Source of the DNA: Desulfobacter curvatus DSM 3379
GTDB lineage: Bacteria; Desulfobacterota; Desulfobacteria; Desulfobacterales; Desulfobacteraceae
DNA: 20,696 nucleotides
Direction: 5' to 3'
Assembly: GCF_000373985.1 (NCBI RefSeq)
Contig: NZ_KB893118.1
Location: 1-20,696, forward strand
The notes under the pieces were generated by a model. That model was not told the origin of the DNA. It saw only the letters and a list, made by a program, of their open reading frames with translations, and did no database searches. A program made the translations under genes and the position numbers. Below, in pieces: positions 16,369 to 20,696 of the stretch (positions are counted from its first letter, which is position 1; every line of letters starts with the position of its first letter).

Positions 16369-16796
16369 TATTTATCTTAAGATCAAAGACCTATCAGATA
16401 GTTTCTTATCAAAATTCAATTTAAGGTCTTCCATCTTGCAAACACAAACGGCGAATTTACCGGCCATGAGCAGTTCACCCATAACATACAAACAATACTA
16501 AGGTTTCAACGGTCTGACTTAATTTGTTCTTAAACAAAAAACAAATCAGAACTGTAATAGCATTCAACCAGGTGCAAATCAAGACTGTTATATAAATTAC
16601 TGTAAAATTTTGTATACAACTAAAATTTTACATGTTAAGGGACAATAATAGTCCTATTAGTGCTGATTTAAACCCGTTATTCATTGTATTTTCCGGGTTA
16701 TCGCAGTGACAGTTCAATATCGTTAACTTAAATTTTTTTTATGATGCCCATCTCCTGCTTGCTTGGACATAATAAAGAAGGAAGGAAGGTAAAAAA
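16369..16796. other. divergent control region icd / glycerate dehydrogenase-like gene
   Basis: About 430 AT-rich bases between two divergent metabolic genes. It contains the palindrome ATCTTAAGAT (16373-16382), a symmetric operator-like block at 16601-16632, and the GGAAGGAAGG ribosome site of the rightward gene. No small gene is convincing. The length suggests promoters for both directions plus regulation, but no pair of -35/-10 boxes is strong enough to name. Confidence 0.5.
16601..16632. promoter_or_regulatory. operator-like inverted repeat with GntR-type core
   Basis: TGTAAAATTTT (16601-16611) and AAAATTTTACA (16622-16632) are perfect 11-bp inverted arms. Overlapping them is the palindrome TTGTATACAA (16610-16619), which fits the GT-N-AC core typical of FadR-type GntR repressor sites. 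Position between divergent genes supports an operator. No regulator gene is in the window, so the binding protein is unknown. Confidence 0.5.
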
Positions 16797-17756
16797 ATGA
16801 AAATAGTTGTTCTTGATGGATTTACCCTGAACCCGGGGGATCTTGACTGGGAAAAATTTTCAAAAATAGGTGATCTGCAGGTTTATGACAGAACAAGCCC
16901 CGAAGAGATCCGGGAGCGGACGGCTGACGCAAACATTGTGCTGACAAATAAAACCATGCTGACGGCCGAAGACATTGCAGCAATGAACCAGGTTGAGTAT
17001 ATCGGGGTGCTGGCAACGGGGGTGAATGTTGTCGACCTTGAATATACCAAAAAGAACGGGATTACGGTGACCAATGTTCCCGGCTATTCCGGTTCTTCGT
17101 CAGCGCAAGCGGTTTTTGCCCTGATTCTGGAATTGACCAACAGGGTGGGACACCACAGTCAGACGGTAACGGATGGAAAATGGTCGGAATCAAAGGATTT
17201 CTGCTATTGGGATTATCCTTTGGTGGAATTGGAAGGCATTACCTTGGGCATCGTGGGATATGGCGGTATCGGCAAAGCCGTGGCAAGAATTGCATTGGCT
17301 TTTGGGATGAATATCCTGATCTACAATCGCTCGGTTCCCCCTGATCTTCCCGATGGAATCGCCTATTCGGATCTGGATAACCTGATCAAATCCAGCGATA
17401 TCATTTCCCTGCATTGCCCGTTGACCCCCCAGACAAAAGGGATGATCAACAAGGAAAGCCTGGCCCAAATGAAAAAAACTGCCTATTTGGTCAATACCTC
17501 CCGGGGTCCGCTGGTTGTGGAAAACGATTTGGCAGATGCTTTAAATAAAGGCATTATTGCCGGGGCAGCAATGGATGTCCTTGACGTCGAGCCGCCGGAC
17601 AAAAACTGCCCGTTGCTGACGGCTAAAAACTGTTACATTACCCCCCACATCGCCTGGGCAACCCTTGCATCAAGGCAAAGGCTGATGTCCATAGCCGTTG
17701 AAAACATAAAAAACTATCTGGCAGGAAATCCTCAAAATGTAGTCCCCAAAAAATAA
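16797..17756 (+). CDS. D-2-hydroxyacid dehydrogenase, glycerate dehydrogenase-like
   Basis: A 319-residue NAD(P)-dependent D-2-hydroxyacid dehydrogenase. The N-terminal LDGFTLNPGDLDW is characteristic of glycerate dehydrogenase/hydroxypyruvate reductase. The nucleotide loop is GYGGIG (154-159), and the catalytic triad is visible as R236 (NTSRGPL), E265 (DVLDVEPP) and H284 (ITPHIAWAT). The residue after the second Rossmann strand is Asn-Arg-Ser rather than an acidic residue, which would favour NADP(H) (inference). A GGAAGGAAGG site precedes the ATG. The length is typical. It is divergent from icd, sharing a 470-base control region, and is alone in its transcription unit. Likely role: hydroxypyruvate/glyoxylate reduction or serine-type carbon metabolism. 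Confidence 0.88.
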   Translation: MKIVVLDGFTLNPGDLDWEKFSKIGDLQVYDRTSPEEIRERTADANIVLTNKTMLTAEDIAAMNQVEYIGVLATGVNVVDLEYTKKNGITVTNVPGYSGSSSAQAVFALILELTNRVGHHSQTVTDGKWSESKDFCYWDYPLVELEGITLGIVGYGGIGKAVARIALAFGMNILIYNRSVPPDLPDGIAYSDLDNLIKSSDIISLHCPLTPQTKGMINKESLAQMKKTAYLVNTSRGPLVVENDLADALNKGIIAGAAMDVLDVEPPDKNCPLLTAKNCYITPHIAWATLASRQRLMSIAVENIKNYLAGNPQNVVPKK

Positions 17757-18215
17757 AAACCGCAGACCCAGGCAAAAAAACCATAAGGAAGAGATGGGGG
17801 TTCCTTAAAGCGATCAGATCATCACTAAATTTGACCTGTCAATTCAGTACCGGCTGATTAAAAAACAGGCCCCGGTAATGCCCAAGGATATTTGAAAGCA
17901 TGGCTGTTCTCAAAAATCTTCAGAATGGCAACCACCTGATCATACTGGATCCCAATACAACGTCTCCTTTACCCTTTTTAAATCTTGATAAAATTCAAAA
18001 CAGCCCGATGAAACCCTAAGGAAACAATAAACTCTTTATTCTAATCTTCTTTGCGACCCGAAAAACATATTTCAGATGCTTTCCGGGTCGCAATTTAATC
18101 ATCAATTTTTTACAGTGAACAAAATCGGCCGGAGCGCATTCTTCCCTGCAACGTACATCGGTATTGGTCAGGGACAAAATCATCATCCGGATTGACCCGT
18201 TGGTTAATATCCAAC
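17757..18215. other. intergenic region with stem-loop, possible gene remnants
   Basis: About 460 bases between two convergent genes. A 10-bp stem sits at 18051-18093. Two short plus-strand open pieces look weakly protein-like: one without a start ending at a TGA near 17895 (contains FDLSIQYRLIKKQAPV), and one from ATG 17900 of about 39 codons (starts MAVLKNLQNG). Neither has a ribosome site and neither is recognised. They may be remnants of a lost gene. Confidence 0.4.
18051..18093. repeat. stem-loop between convergent genes
   Basis: TTGCGACCCG (18051-18060) is the exact complement of CGGGTCGCAA (18084-18093), with a 23-base loop whose ends can extend the pairing (AAA with TTT). It stands between converging genes, where bidirectional terminators are expected, but no proper T run follows on either strand. 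Confidence 0.5.
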
Positions 18216-18929
18216 CTAAAGCATGTCGCTGATACGAAAATGCACCGTCAAATATAGATTTCTGATTCCATATATATCCAGCGGCATTTGAACCACATGA
18301 TTATCTGATATACCTGACGGATAGCTAATCATGACCGGATACTCTCCTGACAAAATGCCTTCACCACGACATCTCCAGCATTCGTATACGCCAATCCAAC
18401 CTTGACCGGAACAGGATGGGCATTTTAGTTGTGCTGGCAGGGTCACCTTAATTTGTCCACCCTGAAACGCCTGTTCAGGTGTTAATGTGATAACTACATT
18501 GAGATTCTTAAGATCGTCGCTTTTAGGTCTGGATCTCTGATTGAAATTGCTAAATATTTTATCAAACAATTCATCAAATGATGGCCTATAGGTATGAAAA
18601 GACCGTAAGAGACTCGCAGTTCCCAAATCCATGGGTTGTTCCTGTTCAGGTATGAGAGGCTCAACTTGTTTTCTTGGGGCGGATCTTATACTTTCCCAAT
18701 ATTTGGGCCTCAATTTTTTTTTTTGACTTAGGACCTCAAGGTCATGTGTTTGTCGTTTAATTGGATCTGACAGTATGGAATATGCCTCATGGACTGCAAG
18801 AAACGGAGAATGGTTATCTCCATAATGATCTGGATGAAACTCCTTGGCAAGCCGTCTGTATGCGTCTTTGATATCATCCAGTGTTGCATCTGAAGTAATT
18901 CCTAAAACAAGGTAATAGTCTTTCGGCAT
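18216..18929 (-). CDS. J-domain protein with a half-size zinc finger (DnaJ-like)
   Basis: A 237-residue Hsp40-type co-chaperone. An N-terminal J domain (about 4-68) holds the Hsp70-activating HPD (32-34). A linker without a Gly/Phe-rich region follows, then a substrate-binding part starting LNVVITLTPEQAFQGG. Two CxxCxGxG repeats (C170-C173 and C184-C187) replace the usual four, enough for one zinc site only. The C-terminus (190-237) contains one short beta domain, so it lacks the second substrate domain and dimer end of classical DnaJ (about 370 residues). The ATG at 18929 has a strong AGGGGGG site; ten codons upstream are not used. It diverges from two Hsp20 genes, suggesting a shared chaperone unit. 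Confidence 0.88.
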   Translation of the reverse strand: MPKDYYLVLGITSDATLDDIKDAYRRLAKEFHPDHYGDNHSPFLAVHEAYSILSDPIKRQTHDLEVLSQKKKLRPKYWESIRSAPRKQVEPLIPEQEQPMDLGTASLLRSFHTYRPSFDELFDKIFSNFNQRSRPKSDDLKNLNVVITLTPEQAFQGGQIKVTLPAQLKCPSCSGQGWIGVYECWRCRGEGILSGEYPVMISYPSGISDNHVVQMPLDIYGIRNLYLTVHFRISDML

Positions 18930-19308
18930 GATATCACCCCCCTGATAAAAATTCTTCAATTGAACAATCTTAAATATTTATATTTGAATAATGAATATCT
19001 TGATATCAAGATCATTACCGGATCATAAGTACATTTAATGTTGTAAACGTCGCCCGAACCAATTGCATCCCTTTTAGCTTATCGAGAAAAAAATTCGTTT
19101 TTTTATTTTGATTCGTTCATCATTTCAGGCCTCCTTCTTTAAAAAGAAGGATAATTTATTTATATTACTATGTCAATAGTAATTTTAATCGTAATGAAAA
19201 TTATATTGATATAATATTTTTTATGTCTATTTTATTTTCAAACCTAAAAAGAAGGTATAACAAAACCGGTTTTTAAAGCAAAAAACTTATAAAAAAGGAG
19301 TTGGAACT
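18930..19308. other. AT-rich divergent control region of the chaperone cluster
   Basis: About 380 bases, strongly AT-rich, with several symmetric elements: ATCTTGATATCAAGAT (18997-19012, a perfect 16-bp palindrome), a hairpin TCCTTCTTT / AAAGAAGGA (19132-19151), the dyad at 19164-19183, and AAAACCGGTTTT (19262-19273). TAAAAAGAAGG occurs twice (19140 and 19245). A CIRCE element and an E. coli-type heat-shock promoter were looked for and not found. Confidence 0.6.
19148..19183 (-). promoter_or_regulatory. promoter with overlapping operator-like dyad
   Basis: ATTACTAT (19164-19171) and ATAGTAAT (19176-19183) are perfect inverted arms around GTCA. On the minus strand the centre reads TTGACA, a perfect -35 box, with TATCCT (19153-19148) 17 bases on as -10. 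A protein bound at the dyad would cover this promoter for the J-protein gene. On the plus strand, TTGATA (19206-19211) with TATTTT sixteen bases on is a possible Hsp20 promoter, and TATAAT occurs at 19210. Confidence 0.45.
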
Positions 19309-19761
19309 ATGTTTACAAGAATGAGCGACATCGACAGAATGTTCGGGACCATGGATCTGCTCCGAAAGAGAATGGGCAGACTTTTCAGTGATTATGGCAG
19401 GTTGTACCTTTCCGGTCCTGAGTTCACATTGACATCTAATTCACCAAGAACCAACCTTCTGGAAAGTGGGGATACATTTGACGTCCAGGTTGAAGTTCCC
19501 GGTATCTCAAAAGATAACCTGAATATCAAAATTCAGGGTAATTATCTTGAAATTAGCGGCAAACGATCTGTGGACACCCCGGAGGGTTATAAAGTTCACA
19601 GGAATGAAAGAGGCCGCAACACATTTTCACGTAGCTTTACTATACCTAATGGCGTTGATGCTGAAAAGGTTGAAGCCGAGCTTAAGGACGGTATCCTATA
19701 CCTGACACTACCAAAGTCAGAAACTGCAAAACCCAGAATGATCGATATAAACGCAGCATAA
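19309..19761 (+). CDS. Hsp20-family small heat shock protein
   Basis: A 150-residue alpha-crystallin-type chaperone that holds unfolding proteins without ATP. An N-terminal helical arm (1-45) leads to the alpha-crystallin domain (about 46-140) with FDVQVEVPGISKDNLNIKI and the signature ELKDGILYLTLPK. A C-terminal I-x-I anchor (MIDIN) for oligomer assembly is present. The ATG has AAGGAG eight bases upstream. It is followed after 105 bases by a second Hsp20 gene, probably cotranscribed, and diverges from the J-domain gene. Confidence 0.95.
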   Translation: MFTRMSDIDRMFGTMDLLRKRMGRLFSDYGRLYLSGPEFTLTSNSPRTNLLESGDTFDVQVEVPGISKDNLNIKIQGNYLEISGKRSVDTPEGYKVHRNERGRNTFSRSFTIPNGVDAEKVEAELKDGILYLTLPKSETAKPRMIDINAA

Positions 19762-19866
19762 AAAATCAGGGCACCATCTCTTATTGCTTGGATGGCTGAG
19801 AGGATTGGTTCTGCTCCTCGCAGTCATCTTGATCCAAAACATATAAATATCAAAAGGAGATGAAAA

Positions 19867-20430
19867 ATGAATATTAAAAAAATAGCACCATGGAATTGGT
19901 TTAAAAAAGAAAACGAAGATAGTGGACTTACCATTCCTGTAAAATACAATAAAGAAAAAAAGAGCAATTATTCAGCACACTCATTAAGTAGTTTGCACGA
20001 TGAAATGGACCTGTTGTTTGATGATTTTTTCAACGGTTTGGGGTTGCCCCTATCATTATCCAAATCAGGAATGCTTGAAGGAATGACCGGTAGCGTACTG
20101 AAGCCAAGGCTTGATCTAAGTGCAACCGATAAGGAATACACGGTTTCTGTAGAGATACCCGGCGTTGGTGAAAAAGATGTAAACCTTGAGCTTATTCATG
20201 ACACCTTGATTATTCGGGGAGAAAAAAAACAAGAGAAAGAAGAGAAAAAGAAAAATTATTACCGGCTCGAAAGATCCTACGGGTCATTTCAACGTACTTT
20301 ATCACTGCCGGACGATGCTGACAGGAATAACATAAAAGCTGATTTTAAAAATGGTGTATTGAACATCACCATTCCCAGGATGGAGCTTGCTGGAGCCAAA
20401 GCTAAACAAATAGAAATTAAATATACCTAA
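19867..20430 (+). CDS. Hsp20-family small heat shock protein, longer paralogue
   Basis: A 187-residue alpha-crystallin protein with a longer, lysine-rich N-terminal arm (about 1-75), then the domain (about 80-175) with YTVSVEIPGVGEKDVNLEL and the signature DFKNGVLNITIPR, and a terminal IEIKY that supplies the I-x-I anchor. It differs enough from the upstream Hsp20 to be an old duplication; such pairs often form mixed oligomers (family knowledge, not shown here). AAAGGAGATG precedes the ATG. A stretch rich in Lys and Glu (about 119-130) lies in the loop between strands. It is followed by a small AGAC/GTCT hairpin and six T (20455-20470). Confidence 0.94.
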   Translation: MNIKKIAPWNWFKKENEDSGLTIPVKYNKEKKSNYSAHSLSSLHDEMDLLFDDFFNGLGLPLSLSKSGMLEGMTGSVLKPRLDLSATDKEYTVSVEIPGVGEKDVNLELIHDTLIIRGEKKQEKEEKKKNYYRLERSYGSFQRTLSLPDDADRNNIKADFKNGVLNITIPRMELAGAKAKQIEIKYT

Positions 20431-20454
20431 CACGACAGCGACATATAAAATTAT

Positions 20455-20470
20455 AGACGGAGTCTTTTTT
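20455..20470 (+). terminator. weak terminator-like hairpin after the Hsp20 pair
   Basis: AGAC and GTCT pair across GGA and are followed by a run of T. The stem is only four base pairs, so termination would be inefficient. Position, 25 bases after the second Hsp20 stop, is right. Confidence 0.3.
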
Positions 20471-20514
20471 ATCTGATACACTTCCGGCCTACATGAAGAA
20501 CTGTGGAGGAAGCT

Positions 20515-20696
20515 GTGAAGATCAATTTTGATATCTTGGAGAATAAAAATCTATTCATTGGGTCATTGAAAGAATTGCCATCGGCAGAACTGATGCAAGT
20601 TTGTGGGAGTGACCTGGAACCTTTATGGGACGAATTGGTTCAAAGGTATCACTATTTAGGTCACAAACAGCTTTTAGGAAAAAGGCTGAAATATTT
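20515..20696 (+). CDS. DUF4338/DruA-family protein, 5' part, cut by window end
   Basis: A GTG at 20515 with GGAGGA just upstream opens a frame that is still open at the window end (60 full codons). The segment LVQRYHYLGHKQLLGKRLKY is, from memory of the family, the hallmark start of DUF4338 proteins. That family includes DruA of the Druantia anti-phage system and many mobile-element proteins in which DUF4338 is fused to a DDE transposase domain. Which type this is depends on the missing remainder. An ATG at 20493 is in another frame and stops quickly. Confidence 0.75.
   Translation, partial: MKINFDILENKNLFIGSLKELPSAELMQVCGSDLEPLWDELVQRYHYLGHKQLLGKRLKY

Noticed and set aside
17900..18018. 39-codon plus-strand frame after the glycerate dehydrogenase gene
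   Set aside because: No ribosome site at a usable distance and no recognisable pattern.
19085..19308. RNA thermometer (ROSE/fourU) in the Hsp20 leader
   Set aside because: No convincing stretch pairs with the AAGGAG site at the right distance; the nearest U runs do not form a stable stem by eye.
1..20696. CRISPR arrays, tRNA and rRNA genes
   Set aside because: No regularly spaced direct repeats, and no tRNA- or rRNA-like conserved stretches were seen on either strand.

Overview
The window looks like chromosomal DNA of a strictly anaerobic, sulfate-reducing deltaproteobacterium of the Desulfobacterales (Desulfobacter/Desulfobacula-like). The main pointer is a single-chain (monomeric) isocitrate dehydrogenase, a form known from Desulfobacter. 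Supporting signs are two cobalamin/radical-SAM-type enzymes, sigma-54 regulation, a cysteine-rich PAS histidine kinase and a DUF6399 transposase-like gene. This placement is inference from gene content only; there is no rRNA, tRNA or CRISPR array in the window.

Layout. 1-923 is mostly gene-free and carries copy A of a ~73-bp dispersed repeat. 924-6753 is a stress-type module. A PAS/AAA+/Fis sigma-54 activator is followed, after a near-perfect -24/-12 promoter at 2628-2643, by a B12-binding radical SAM gene, a GrpE-type nucleotide exchange factor and the membrane protease FtsH, closely spaced and partly overlapping. A 36-codon basic membrane peptide lies on the opposite strand between activator and promoter (2430-2540). 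6754-8203 is damaged: an unrecognised gene following ftsH is cut off by a truncated DUF6399 element running the other way. 8554-10497 is a hybrid histidine kinase (minus). 10785-12711 holds an LsrG-like ABM-domain protein and a second, unrelated radical SAM protein (plus). 12755-13873 is an MCP lacking a sensor domain (minus), with repeat copy B upstream. 14110-16326 is icd (minus) with a strong terminator, divergent from a glycerate-dehydrogenase-like gene (16797-17756); a symmetric operator-like sequence lies between them. 18216-20430 is a second proteostasis cluster: a J-domain protein with a half-size zinc finger (minus) divergent from two Hsp20 genes (plus), with an AT-rich control region between. 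The window ends inside a DUF4338/DruA-family gene.

How the genes may work together. Two protein-quality-control clusters sit within about 16 kb: GrpE + FtsH (nucleotide exchange and membrane proteolysis) under apparent sigma-54 control, and Hsp20 + Hsp20 + J-protein (holding and delivery to Hsp70) under a different AT-rich control region. Coupling of a cobalamin-binding radical SAM enzyme to GrpE and FtsH by an 11-bp overlap, a dedicated activator and a tiny divergent membrane peptide is the most unusual arrangement here. A possible frameshifted C-terminal extension of GrpE that would run into the start of ftsH is a second unusual point. The recognised metabolic genes are icd and the glycerate dehydrogenase. 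Signal transduction genes (hybrid kinase, MCP) and decayed mobile DNA fill the middle.
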